This document shows positions 1-11,131 of a stretch of 64,000 nucleotides of DNA, one piece after another. The stretch's first letter is position 1; each line of letters opens with the position of its first letter. Under the pieces are notes generated by a model. It did no database searches. It saw only the letters and a list, made by a program, of their open reading frames with translations, and was not told where the DNA came from. The stretch comes from Plantago ovata (lineage: Eukaryota; Streptophyta; Magnoliopsida; Lamiales; Plantaginaceae), in NCBI GenBank assembly GCA_028274465.1, contig CM051455.1, positions 69,856,985-69,920,984 on the forward strand. Direction: 5' to 3'. The position numbers and the translations under genes were made by a program.

Positions 1-1865
1 CACACAGATAGTGGGAGCTATGTGAGTTATCATCTATCCCAAACTCTCCCTAGTCGAGGTTCATCTCGGATGTAGGGGTCTGAATGAACCAGCTGAGACT
101 ACTATGCGTGGAGGTTATACTTGTTGGAGCAAGTGTGAGCCGATCCCACGGCCACGGAACGGATTGTTGGACAATCAAGAAACGTTCCCACAACTGCGCA
201 TAGTTGTTCGAAGGATGATTACCGAACAATGGAAGTACCCACCGGACAGTCCCATCGATGTATACTCTACACCGAAGTGTGTATGGGAACCGGTAAGTTG
301 TCGAAGTGATGCCAGTCGTCCTTTGGACTTACAGGACATTATCATCACATTTGTTGCCCCATATCCTTGGTGGACCCGTCGATGTCAGCTCTGAATAAGA
401 AGTTGACCTAAGACACGATCCAGGATTATGACTACATACAAATGGGGATGATAAGTGTTTCTGTGAAGGATCATCTCTCATGTGTAGCACAGGAGAGTAC
501 TGCTCATAGTCTCATAGTTGTGTTGGTAAAGTCACTGGCCAGTGCATCGATATATTATGATAGTCATAAGTATATCTTCGTAACCAAGCAACTCTCTGAG
601 ACGCCCGTGGATGTATTATTGGGATAGACACATCATCGATCCTAGATGCATTCGAGTCAGTCAGATGAAGGGACGTTACCATCGCCGCGTTGAGCGCAAC
701 AGACTTCGCAATGAAAGGGTTTGCTTTGAGAAACCTCTCAAACGTCCTCATGTACTAATATTGCAAATGGAACCGTCTAGGAATTCCATTTTGCCTAGTC
801 TAGGACTTGCTTAATACAATGAGGCCCTATGGGTCACACTATGTGGTGATTCAGCTTATCCGAATATCCTTGAAGATGGAATCGCAATTGATTTGGAATT
901 AATTGTGATTGATGGATTATAATTGATTTTGAATTAATTATAATATTTAGTGACTCAATTCATGATTTGGAATTATTAATTGAGTTGGCTAATTAATTGT
1001 ATTTTATGTAAATACAATTAAAGATTACATTTTAGAAATATAATAGAGGTTTGATTTGAAAGGATATGTTAATTTAGAATTAACATATGCACATGGGCAA
1101 AATCTACTTGGAGTTTGAATTGCCTTAGAACTATAAGTGGGTCCCAAATCGGGACCCACCTATCTCCCTTGGGACACGCGCGTGCGCGAGATGGAGTAGG
1201 GGATGGAGTTCGACTCCTTCCTCTATTAGAAGTCCAAGGGATAAGTTAGATTTTCCTGATTGAGTTTTAATTTGATTGGGAATGAATCTAGACTTGAAAT
1301 TGGTTTCCTAGTGCGATAAGAATTAGATTCTTATTCCTTTATGAAGTCTAATTGTTTATGCTTTAGCCTTCTATTGACTACTATATATAGTAGACTATTA
1401 GAGAGCTTTTGACACACAGTTGAATAGACTTTCATAGAGTTATTCTACCAGTTTTCTTAGAGAAAGTAAAAGCTCTCTCCTAACTCTAGAAGCCACGCGC
1501 GCCGCCACCTACCGGAGGAAAACCGCCGCCCCATCTTCTTGGTCACACAAAGAATATCCTAGCATTCTTCCGATAGGTTGTTCATCCGTGGATACCAAGG
1601 TTGAGGTTCTAGGAGCTGGAACTGACTTTTATTGTCTTGCAGATAATCAAAGTTTTGCAGATATCTTCGACTTCGACGAAGGAGAAGATTCACCGGATTA
1701 TTACGAAGACTTGGAAGTTGTGCTTGCTTTTGGAGTACGGTTAGTCTTCTAATTGACGTGTTTAAATATATACGGCATATACATAATCAATTAACCTGTA
1801 TGTTAAGAAAAATTTTAAAATTCCGCTGCGTACCCTAGGGGTAACTCTGACCGTATTTTCTTACA
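1..1865 (+). mobile_element. Unclassified LTR-like block at the left edge
   Basis: No convincing coding sequence is seen; the short open frames here are poorly structured and overlap on both strands. The block ends in CTTACA at 1865, exactly where similarity to Sirevirus copy 2 resumes (ACAAGTACTAAG from 1866). That fits the right end of an LTR (TG...CA type) inserted in copy 2, with ACAAG (1866-1870) as the expected target duplication; the other duplication lies outside the window. A TATA-like CTATATATAG at about 1380, and TTCCGCTGCG near 1823, fit a plus-strand copia-type LTR. A TGTTGG at 122 could be the left end of a 1.74-kb LTR, but this is unproven. It could be a solo LTR or the 3' LTR of an element outside the window. 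Confidence 0.5.
893..1020. repeat. AT-rich repeated AATTAATT tract
   Basis: About 130 bases made largely of imperfect repeats of AATTAATTG and TTGATTTGGAATTAA. It lies inside the left-edge LTR-like block, about 400 bases upstream of its TATA-like sequence. No coding signal is seen. It may be simple-sequence drift. Confidence 0.5.
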
Positions 1866-4144
1866 ACAAGTACTAAGTTTTCAAACATAGTAGATTTACC
1901 AAAATTTTCATCTACCTGCTGAACAAGAGTTATGGATTCTGGTGTAGAAGTTTCAACAATCTTCTGACTTGTATCTTGAGAAGTCTGTAAGGAAACAATT
2001 ATATCAGCAAAAGATAGAGTTTCAGATAGTGAAGGTTTGCTTATATTTGAGTTAACTACCTGCTGAAGAAGGGCAGGTGGTGACTCAGTCCTAATGATAG
2101 CAACTTCATTATTTGGGACTTGTTCTTCAGCAGACTTCTTTTCTTGTTCTAGTTGAGAAGGATGTGCAGATTCAGCAATCTCCCTTGTCTCTGAAATGAC
2201 AAGTTGAGCAGAGACATCTTGACCTTTTAGTTCACTGCTTGTCATGAACATGTCTAGTGACTTGTTGGAGTTGTCTTCAATCTCCAAGTCCATTTGCTGG
2301 CTTAGGTTAGTCAGCACCAGTTGAACTTTGTCAATAGAGGTCAAAGGTGAACTAGGTCTAATATTCTCAGCATCTTGAGATGCGTCGTCAAATACTGTCT
2401 CTTGTTCTGTTTTAGCAACCTCTGGGACTTGAACCATTGCAGTCTCAGCAAGTGGTTCTTCAGCAATTGCAGCTTCAGCAATTTCTGGGACTGGATTAGT
2501 CGCTTGTTCAGCAACTATCTCTTCAACAACATTGTCAGCAAGTGTCGCTCTTCTCAAGTCTGCAGCAATATCACTTGCTGGTTCCAGAGTGTTGTCATCA
2601 GGATTATCTACAATGTAGATATCAGGGACTTGGGCAGGAATTTCATTTCCACTGCCATGTGGTCTTGTATCAGCAGATGTATCAACGTTAGGTTGATTGT
2701 TGAAGGCTTCTGCAAACACTTCAACATTGTTGAAGGCTTCTGCAAACACTTCAACAACATCTACTGCAGTGGCTTGCGTCTCAGCAACCACTGGAGCATC
2801 ATATGATAGATCATGGACAATTGGAACGGACTTACGTGTCGTTGTTTTCTTTCTTGGGTAAGTATTTGTCCGTTTCTTCTTGGGAATAGGGTCAGCTGAT
2901 GACGCTGCAGTTTGAATGTCATCATCAGCTTTCCTCTTTTTCTTCTTAGATTTCTTACTGGGTGCATTAGTTTCAGCAACCGCAGTGGCTTCAGCAGCAA
3001 CATTTGCAGCTGTTGCATTTTCAGCAACATTTGCAGCTGTTGTACACTTACCTTGTTGATCAACATCTGCAGTTGTTGCATTCATGGACTGTTTATCAGT
3101 CTCAGCAACATTTGCAACTGTTGGATACCTATCTTGCTGACCAATATTAACAACATTTGCAGCTGTTGTCTTCTTTGACTTCTTGTCAGCAAGCTTAGGT
3201 CCATTCTGCTTGTAGAAGGCTCTTCCCACATTGCATACTGATTTTTTAATCGGCAATGGGTTTCGTAGATGAATCCTGAAGTGTTCAAGGATGTAGCATA
3301 TTTTCAATCCATACATCACTAGAAAGGTAGGTGAGACTGTATTGTCTTCAACCTTTACCTTGAACTTAGTAACACAATCAACAAGTCTGTTTAAAATGTA
3401 CTTAGCTCAGTTGAGCTCAATTTTGTTCTCATGGATATGCATCAGCAATGGCCTCCTTCTCAAGCCAACTTGGTCAATTCCTCCAACTTGGGAGTCTAAG
3501 ACTTTGATTAGTAGCAGAGCTACCAGACCAAGCGAATGGCAGAGATTCTTCCTCTTTACGTGCTTTGATGTCCAAGTCACGGGAGCAATCTCTCCTTTCT
3601 TCATCTTTTCGTTTCTGACATCACTGTAGAAGGCTTCAATTTCATCATCAGTGGTAGTGATGTCATATTCAATTCTAGTAGTTGGAATCTGAAAGATGTT
3701 AGCTAAATCAATCGATTTCACGATTTCAGTGACTCCTTGTCTGTCAGTAAGGGTTTGGATTTCTGCATTATTGTAGAATTCCATTGTGTCCAACATGCTC
3801 ACTTTCTTAGTGCGAGCGGTAATGAAGAAAAGAAGGCCTTGTTGATAAATCTAATTCAACGCCGCCTCTTCGTTTTCTTCGTCCAATTCTTGTTCATAGA
3901 AGTATCTAATATACTTCTCCTTGGCAAATCTGCCCCACTGCATCATTTGCTTACACTTTGCAGTGTCGAGATATGCAGGCGGCATGGGTCTTTCGGTTAC
4001 TCGGTCGTTTTTCAACACAATTTTCACTGTGTTGGTTGCCGGAGTTTCAACCGGAGTAGTGCTTTTTCCAGAACTGTCTGCTTTGGATGACTTTGAAGTC
4101 TTAGATGATTGTCTCTTAGGAGTCTCTTATATAGTAAGGGAGTT
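1866..4144 (-). pseudogene. Env-like third gene of Sirevirus copy 2 (partial)
   Basis: Lies 3' of pol in the position of the Sirevirus env-like gene. Its upstream part (about 3400-4130) holds the block around EFYNNAEIQ and CHSLGLVALLLIKVLD, also seen in copy 1 near 10240-10943. It resembles the plant family annotated as 'putative plant transposon protein domain', by eye only. Next comes a long Ala/Glu/Thr-rich low-complexity stretch (about 1866-3290) with repeated VAET, VAEN and AEEP words and one perfect tandem doublet of a ten-residue unit (VEVFAEAFNN, near 2699-2757). No signal peptide or membrane span stands out, so 'env-like' describes position only. The left-edge block ends the reading frame. 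Broken. Confidence 0.65.
4140..4144. repeat. Target duplication GAGTT, left copy (Sirevirus copy 1)
   Basis: GAGTT directly flanks copy 1 on the left and recurs at 27733-27737 directly after its other LTR. Five bases is the usual size for plant LTR retrotransposons. It shows that copy 1 inserted as a complete unit into copy 2. Confidence 0.9.
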
Positions 4145-5660
4145 TATTGGTCCCTTTAAACAACAAGAAAAGACTAGAGGGGGGGGGGTTGAATAGTCTT
4201 TTCAAACTTTCGTCGTTTAAAACTTTCTCAGCAAGTACTTATTACTTTTCAGTAATGAGTTTGCTGATACTTAACTTTCTCAGCAAGCGCAAGTTACTTT
4301 GCAGTAACTAGGTTTGTTGATACTTAAAATCAGAGAGCGGAAGTCTTTGATACAATAAGTGCTCTTTCAGTAATGAAGGTTTCAGCAAGTGATGTGAGTG
4401 ACTGTGTACAGATAGATATGATTTGCTGAAAACCAAGTACAATAAGTAAATCACACAAACACTTTTATAATGGTATCTGAGAGTGGCGTAATCTCTCAAC
4501 TAATCCACTTTGTTCTTTCTGGGACTGAATCCACTAAGATAAGATTGAGGTTCCTTACAACACCTATCTAGAACGATTCAAACAGAAACCAAAGCACAAT
4601 TGCTTCGTCTCCAACCTAATCTAGAGAACGTAACCTTGTTCTCCACCAAACTTGGTACTTTTAATCAGCAAAACTATGCTCGATTAAGTTCCCCCTGAAT
4701 ATCACGCCTGAAAGGGTGTATTTTCAGTTAGAGAGGTTTGGGATGAGAAAACTTAATTATAACTTATTAATCAAGTTTCTGGTGTCAAGACTTGTTCTTG
4801 TTCGAAAGAATGAAAGAACACTTAACTAATTTCTTAGTTGTGTAAATTCTACTTCTTCACAAGTACCTTTTACAAGCTTTAAGTCTTGGAACGGATCAAT
4901 GGCAGTAGAAAGTATTGAAGGGTTTGTGAATTTAAGCACAAGTGAGAGTATGATCACGTTGTTGACACACTTCAATTCTTTGTCGGATGACCTCTATTTA
5001 TAGTGAAAATAAGGAGTCGTTTGAATTTAAAATTCTAAGGCTTTTGTTCCTTAAAATGTCACTATCTTTCTTTTGTACTTTCAGCAGCGTCCTTGTTTGT
5101 CTTCTAGTCTTCATGTCCTTCGCGTGCATGCTTTGCATTTAATGCTTATTTGAATAGAATTCAAACAGTAACATTGGAGCGCAAATGCAAGCACTTTCAG
5201 CAAGAGGTCACATATGTTCCATCAGCAAGTGGTCAGTCTCAGTTTCAGCAAGCACAACCTACTCTGTCGTTAGATTTTCACTTATGCAAGCTGTTGCTGA
5301 AGTTTCCACTTTCTGAGCAACATGTGCCTTTGTAGATACCAGTCTTGAGAAATCTTCTAGTCTTCAGTCATCGAAATCTGCAAGATTCTGAACGGTTCTA
5401 AATGCTTCAATAGTTTGTTTGTAAAAACAAATTACATCATCAACAAATGCTTCAATAGGTTGTATTTCTTTTCAGAAAACAAGATACATCATAAGCTTTA
5501 AAACCAACGTATCTAGCACCTAACTAAGTCTTCAGCAAACGTTCCTCTTTTACAATGTCCTTAAAATTCTAAATTCCTATGGACCTTAAGAATACTAGTT
5601 ACTGGACTTTCCTTAATTTAGCATGGTTAATTGCTCATCAAAATTACAAGTTTCCTAACA
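4145..5660 (-). repeat. 3' LTR of Sirevirus copy 1
   Basis: About 1.5 kb. On the minus strand it begins TGTTAGGAAACTTG, straight after a polypurine tract, and ends in TTTAAAGGGACCAA plus the terminal bases. It pairs with the 5' LTR at 26158-27732. The heptamer TCAGCAA/TTGCTGA occurs about 11 times, far above chance. The sequence CTCTATTTATAG at about 4990 is TATA-like on the minus strand. Confidence 0.9.
4167..4203 (-). other. U5 hairpin with C-run loop (3' LTR copy)
   Basis: A perfect 10-bp inverted repeat (GAAAAGACTA / TAGTCTTTTC) encloses a run of ten G on the plus strand (4179-4188), read as C in element RNA. It lies within about 60 bases of the LTR end. The 5' LTR copy (26180-26217) has the same stem and a run of twelve G; there it lies about 25 bases upstream of the primer site. 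Confidence 0.8.
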
Positions 5661-5675
5661 AATTTCCCCCTTTTT
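5661..5675 (-). other. Polypurine tract of Sirevirus copy 1
   Basis: On the minus strand, AAAAAGGGGGAAATT lies directly 5' of the 3' LTR start TGTTAGG. This is the expected place and composition for the plus-strand primer of reverse transcription. Confidence 0.85.
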
Positions 5676-5924
5676 GATGTTAGCAATCCATGGCTAAATT
5701 AATTTGTTACCGTTTTAGAGGTTTATGATGTTGAATAAATCAGTTGATTAATGCAAGCATACTTGAATAATTAAACAGTAAGCATAAGTAAATTGCATAA
5801 TCAAAAACCAATAAGAGTCAAAAGCTTCATTGATGATAGTTATCTTTCAGAAGTTTACAAGAAGTAGCAGAGATAACTAAACAAAATCAGCAAACAATAC
5901 TTTAACAAAAACTATTACAGAGAG
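5676..5924 (-). other. 3' untranslated stretch of Sirevirus copy 1
   Basis: About 250 AT-rich bases between the stop of the last ORF and the polypurine tract. No ORF or repeat of note was seen. Confidence 0.6.
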
Positions 5925-8516
5925 TTAAGCTCTTCCAAAAGATTTTCTCAAAATCACTCTTACACTCTTCTCAGCAAGTGTAGTAAATTCAACGCAGTCC
6001 TTTTCGTAGTTCTCAAGAAGCCTATAGACTTGTAGTTTAAGAATTCTTGCATTTTTGCAGGCAGTATGATGATGCTTTTCAGCATTCATTTCCATGTAGT
6101 GAGTTACCCACAAATGCATGCCCCAATTGCTGGCATGGAGAAGCTGTGTATCTGAAATGCTTTTAGGATGAATCTTTCTTAGCCAGAGAAGATCTTCTTC
6201 TTGATCCTTAGCAGTGAGATAGAAATACTCATAAGGAATCAATCCAAGTCTCTTCTTTGTTTTCTTGGTTACTGGGTCAGAGTAGTAAGCAATGCCAGGT
6301 GGTTTTATCAAATCTGGTTCTTGTCTATAAGTCTTACCAATGGCAGTTCTTCTTACTGAGACCTCAAGATTCAACCATTTCCCAGCAATATTTCTTGGGA
6401 GGGATTCTTCCCTTTGTTTTCTTTGTACCTTGAGTTCAATCCATGTGAACATTTGGTTCAGAATGGCTGTAGGAAAGAACTCATTCACCAGCAAGTCTTC
6501 CAGCTTTAAGATCCAGCAACCATGAATGTTTCTGATCACATTCTGAGTGGTTTCATCGTTGCTGGTCTTTGTATACTCGATGCCGGAGCCAATAGCAATG
6601 CTGGCCAACCTCTTTTCTTCCTGTCTTTGCCTTCTTCTTCTTGACTTAGCATTGTCTTGATCTCTTGCTGAAGAGTCAGACGAGAAATGCTTTGAGTGGC
6701 CAGACAGAGTTAAGGCTGTTAAAGGTCTAGCTCTTATGGCTTGAGCTATTGTCTGATTGTCATCATCTTCATTCAAATTTTGATGACTTTCAGTATGGCA
6801 AAAATCTTGAGTTTCAGCAGCAGTTTTTCTCTTTTTGGTACTTGCTGAATTTAACTCAGATTCCGCTTGCCTTTTAGAACTTTGCTCTTTTTCAGCAAGC
6901 GGTTCTATGGGCAGTGGCTCGTCAACAGTAGGAGGGGTTTGGTTTCTCTTTCTGGTATTTTTCTTTTCCCCATTAGACATGGATTGCAACATCGGAGTGA
7001 TGTGCAGAGAATAGAACTCATTGCAATTTTCAGCAAGAGTGCTTAAGCTGTTATAGTTCATGATGATTTGTTGCTGATCAGAAGTTATTTTTGACAACTC
7101 TTTTTGAATACTCACCATGTTCTCTTCATGTCTTTTCTCTGTTGCGGCCTTATCATCCATGAAGGTCTGAGACTTCACTAGAGCAGTCTTTGCGGGCATG
7201 AGTGCTTGACTTACATCTTCTTCATAGATTTTGTGATAAAGACTGATGTCTTTTTGAGCTATCGTAAGAGTAGTAGTGCGTCTCAGCACTGTAGCCAATA
7301 TTTTTTCAATATCAAGCGGGCTCTCAGCAAGCAATGCCTCATCTTCTGCTTTGCAGGCTTCATGGACTTTCTTCAGTGCCAAAATTCTAGGAGTAAACTC
7401 CTCAACTCTTGGGAACGGCACTAGGTTTGGGGTCAAGGAATGAACTTTCAGTTCTGAAGCAAACTGATCATCCTTGATCAGTAATTCTCCTCTTAGACCA
7501 TCGTCTATATCATTTATGTAATCAGGAGGAGGAATTTGAACAACTTTTGGGTCTCTTTTGGATTGTTCATCCTCATTTGCTGATAAGTCATCGTCATCCT
7601 CAGATTCATCAAGGTCAGCAACCTTGGAACCTAAGTTAGCAGCTTCATTTACTTTTGGTTGAGTGGTTGTTGATGGCAACACTTCAGACTCAACAACTGG
7701 AGTTTCACCAGTAGTTAGTTTTAATTGAGTAGTTGTTGAGGGCAACGTTTGAGACTCAATTACTGGAGTTTCGCCAGTAGTTAGTTTTAATTGAGTTTGA
7801 CACTCAATTACTGGAGTTTTGCCAGTAGTAAATGGAAGGGAGGGGACTTCCTTTGGTCTTACTCCTGAAGATTCACCAATTTCTAGATCCTGCGTATGCC
7901 TTGCATGGATCAAAAGACTATTTTGTAGAGCGCGTTGGTAATCTTCATCCAATTCATCATCATCATCAAGGTTTGCATCAGTGACCTTGGCATCAGAAAT
8001 TTGGCCCTTGCCATTTTTCAAGGCAACCCTTTTTCTGACATATTCTTCTTCAGTATCAGCACCTTGTACAGGTGCTTGATTTTCAGCAGCAACAGGAGCA
8101 GGTTGAGATTCATGCTGAGGTTGTGGTTGTTCAGCTTGATGATTGTCTTGTGGTTCTGTTTCAGCAACTGTCATCTTTAAACCACCAGCATCAGGACTTG
8201 GACCTTGATTGTCATCATCATCGTCTTTCTTGTCCTTTGAATCTTTCCATTCATCATCACTGGGATCAGTTGGAATGTTTTCATCTTCTTCCTCTTCATC
8301 ATCATCGGTTAGAATTACTAGCTCGAGATGCTTGTATAAAGCAACACTCGTTACTTCCTCTTCCTCATTTATTTTGTGGGGATCAGCCACCACGGGTACA
8401 AAGAAACCCTTGAGCATCACAGCTTGTTCAGCTGGAGAGGCACTCTTGAATTTTGCCTTCATATTCTCTCTGATTTGAGCAATCAGATTTGAACTCATTT
8501 GCTGAGAATATAACAT
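5925..8516 (-). CDS. 863-aa ORF of unknown function at the 3' end of Sirevirus copy 1
   Basis: Uninterrupted from MLYSQQM to the stop, between the env-like region and the 3' LTR, so it belongs to the element. Acidic runs (EEEE, DDDEEEEDE, DDDDD) lie at about residues 50-120. Near residues 230-290 there are three tandem copies of a unit around LTTGETPVIES. Residues about 440-530 look like a helical coiled coil (KRHEENMVSIQKELSKI). A basic Lys/Arg patch is near 640. The last 200 residues are more complex and globular-looking (FTWIELKVQRKQ, LGLIPYEYFYLTAKDQEEDLLWL). I see no signal peptide, membrane span or enzyme motif. A structural or nucleic-acid-binding role is only a guess. About 11 TTGCTGA/TCAGCAA words occur within it. 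Confidence 0.7.
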   Translation of the reverse strand: MLYSQQMSSNLIAQIRENMKAKFKSASPAEQAVMLKGFFVPVVADPHKINEEEEVTSVALYKHLELVILTDDDEEEEDENIPTDPSDDEWKDSKDKKDDDDDNQGPSPDAGGLKMTVAETEPQDNHQAEQPQPQHESQPAPVAAENQAPVQGADTEEEYVRKRVALKNGKGQISDAKVTDANLDDDDELDEDYQRALQNSLLIHARHTQDLEIGESSGVRPKEVPSLPFTTGKTPVIECQTQLKLTTGETPVIESQTLPSTTTQLKLTTGETPVVESEVLPSTTTQPKVNEAANLGSKVADLDESEDDDDLSANEDEQSKRDPKVVQIPPPDYINDIDDGLRGELLIKDDQFASELKVHSLTPNLVPFPRVEEFTPRILALKKVHEACKAEDEALLAESPLDIEKILATVLRRTTTLTIAQKDISLYHKIYEEDVSQALMPAKTALVKSQTFMDDKAATEKRHEENMVSIQKELSKITSDQQQIIMNYNSLSTLAENCNEFYSLHITPMLQSMSNGEKKNTRKRNQTPPTVDEPLPIEPLAEKEQSSKRQAESELNSASTKKRKTAAETQDFCHTESHQNLNEDDDNQTIAQAIRARPLTALTLSGHSKHFSSDSSARDQDNAKSRRRRQRQEEKRLASIAIGSGIEYTKTSNDETTQNVIRNIHGCWILKLEDLLVNEFFPTAILNQMFTWIELKVQRKQREESLPRNIAGKWLNLEVSVRRTAIGKTYRQEPDLIKPPGIAYYSDPVTKKTKKRLGLIPYEYFYLTAKDQEEDLLWLRKIHPKSISDTQLLHASNWGMHLWVTHYMEMNAEKHHHTACKNARILKLQVYRLLENYEKDCVEFTTLAEKSVRVILRKSFGRA

Positions 8517-8620
8517 TTCTTCAGGAAGTATGGAGTGATGAATGTCTCGAGCTTTAGCAGAGAAGATCTCTTTTTCTCGTTTGAAAGATGAAGATGGAGA
8601 TCAGAGAAATCCATTCGCCT

Positions 8621-11131
8621 TTATCTTTGCCAGTTGCTGACGGACTTAGCAACTCTTGACAAAGTTGTTCGCTTGAAACTCAAGTACAGTTCCTCAGAAC
8701 TTACTTGTTGATCGATGAGCACCACTTCAGTGGTCTCCTTTAGAGCCTGAGAAAGAACGATATTTAGATCAGGATTGGTTTGGATAATTCCTTTAGAGTT
8801 CAAAGCTGAAACATGAATTACCTGCTGAGATTCAGCAAGCTCATGTTGTACAATTTCCATTCCTTGAGGAGCTTGAGTAGCATCCTCCATTTGTTCATCC
8901 TGAAATAAATTTGAGTTAGATACAAGTACTAAGCTGTCAAACTTAGTTTTATTACCAAAAACATTAACTACCTGCTGAGCAGGGAGTGTTGATTCTGGTG
9001 TAGAGGCTTCAACAACCATCTGACGTGCATCTTGAGAAGTCTGTAGAGATAATATAATATTAGAAAAAGAATAGGTTTTAGAATTTGAAGTTTTACTGAT
9101 GGTTGAATTATCTACCTGCTGAAGAAGGACAGGTTGTGGCTCAGTCCTTTCAGCATTAATAGTTTCTTCATTTTCTTGGACTGTTTCTTCAGCAGTCTTC
9201 TTGTCTTGCTCTGTTTGAGAAAGCTGCGCGGTTTCAGCAATCTCCTTTGTCTCTGAAATGACAAGTTGAGCAGAAGCATCTTTACCTTTAAGCTCACTGC
9301 TGGTCATGAAGACATCAATGGATTTGTTGGATGATTCTTCAATCTCCAACTCCATTTGTTTGGCTTATAGCTTCCAGTACAAGCTGGACTTTGTCAATTG
9401 ATGTCTTTGGTGAACTTGGGCCAGTATTCTCAGCATCACGAGATGCGTCGTTGAATAGTGCTTCTTGTCTTTCAGCAACTTCTGGAACTTGAACCATTGT
9501 TGTCTCAGCAACTGGTTCTTCAGCAACCAGGGTTTCAGCAACTTGATGAGTTGCTTGTTCAGCAACCATCTTTTCAGCAGCATCAGCAAGTGCTGCCTTT
9601 TGCAGATCAGCAGCAATATCACTTGCTGGTTCCATAGTTGGATCATCTAGATTATCTACAATGTAGATATCTGGGACTTGGGCAGGAATTTCATTTCCAC
9701 TTCCTTGTGGTCTGTTCTCAGTAGAGGGATCAACGTTGAGTCGATCATTGAGGGCTTCCGCAAACACTTCAATGTTGCTGGGAATTGTCTGAGAGGTCAT
9801 GGACAATAGGAACTGACATGCGAGCCAGTGTTTTCTTCCTTGTGTTACTTGTCCTTTTCCTCTTTGGGACAGGATTTGCTGATGACGCTGCAGTCTGAGT
9901 GTCATCATCAGCTTTCCTCTTTTCCTTGTTAGATTTCTTCAGTTTTCCAGCAGATACGTCAGTAGTTGCATTTTCAGCAACGGCTGGTGTACACGTACCT
10001 TGTTGATCATCTACAACAGTTTCATTATTGTCACCACCATCTACAGCAGTTTCATCTCTAAGTTGTTGAGTGGTGACATCTGCAGCTGTTGTATACCTTT
10101 CCTGCTGGCTTGTGCTGACAACATTTGCAGCTGTTGTCTTCTTTGATTTTTCTAGTTTCTTGCCAGCAGTCTTAGGTACATTCTGCTTGTAGAAGGATCT
10201 TCCCACATTGCATACAGATTTCTTGATTGGCAATGGGTTTCACAGCTGAATCCTGAAATGTTCAAGGATGTAGAATATCTTTATTCCATACATAACTGGA
10301 AAGGAAGGTGAGACCTTGTTGTCTTCTACCTTTACCTTGAACTTAGTGACACAATCAACAAGCCTGTTGAAAATGTACTTAGCCCAGTTAAATTCCGTTT
10401 TATTTTCATGGATATGCATCAGCAGCGGCCATCTTCTCAGGCCTACTTGGTCTATTCCTCCGACTTGGGAGTCCAAAACTTTTATCAGTAGCAGAGCTAC
10501 TAGACCAAGTGAATGGCAGAGATGCTTCCTTTTAACGTGCTTTGTCCAAGTCACGGGAGCAATCTCTCCTTTCTTCATTTCTCATTTCTGACGTCACTGT
10601 AGAAAACTTCAATTTCTTCATCAGTGGCAGTGACGTCATCTTCAGTTCCAGTGGTTGGAATCTGAAAGATTTCCGCTAAATCAGTCCAGTTCAGGACGAT
10701 TTGCGTGTTCTGAACTGTAGTAAAAATCAATTTTTCAGTGACTCCTTTACTATCAGTAAGGGACTGGATTTCTGCATTATTGTAGAACTCCATTGTGTCT
10801 ATCATGCTCACTTGCTTAGTGCGAGCAGATATAAAGTTCATGAGGCCTTGCTGCTTGATAAACTCAAGCGCCTCTTCATTCTCGTCATCGAGTTCTTGTT
10901 CATAGAAGTATCTAATGTACTTTTCCTTTGCAAATCCACCCATTGCATCAACATCTCACACTTTGCAGTGTCAAGATATGATGGAGGCATAGGTTTTTCG
11001 GATATCCTATCGTTTTTCAACACAACTTTCGTTGTGTTTATTGCCGGAGTAGTCACCGGAGCAGTGCGTGTCTCAACACTGTCAACCTTAGACGACTTTG
11101 AGGACTTAGAGGACTGTCTCTTTGGTGCCAT
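8621..11131 (-). pseudogene. Env-like third gene region of Sirevirus copy 1, broken
   Basis: Occupies the env-like position, 3' of pol. It opens with a Lys/Ser-rich start (MAPKRQSSKSSKSSK at 11131). A conserved block follows around YIRYFYEQELDDENEEA, DTMEFYNNAEIQ and CHSLGLVALLLIKVLD, resembling the plant 'putative plant transposon protein' family. The block PIKKSVCNVGRSFYKQN comes next, then a long Ala/Glu/Thr-rich region with VAE and AEE words. The same blocks occur in copy 2 at 1866-4144. No signal peptide or transmembrane helix is evident, so an envelope role is not supported. The reading frame is interrupted several times. Confidence 0.65.

Noticed and set aside
104-814. Four short overlapping frames on both strands in the left-edge block
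   Set aside because: No domain, no conserved partner in the window, and they lie in LTR-like sequence. Likely chance frames.
2375-3178. Plus-strand frames rich in Cys, Ser, Phe and Asn opposite the env-like gene
   Set aside because: They mirror the Ala/Glu/Thr repeats of the minus-strand gene and have no features of their own.
5925-8516. Possibility that the 863-residue ORF is a host gene
   Set aside because: It sits between the env-like region and a perfect polypurine tract/LTR junction, carries the same heptamer as the rest of the element, and has no introns or own promoter.
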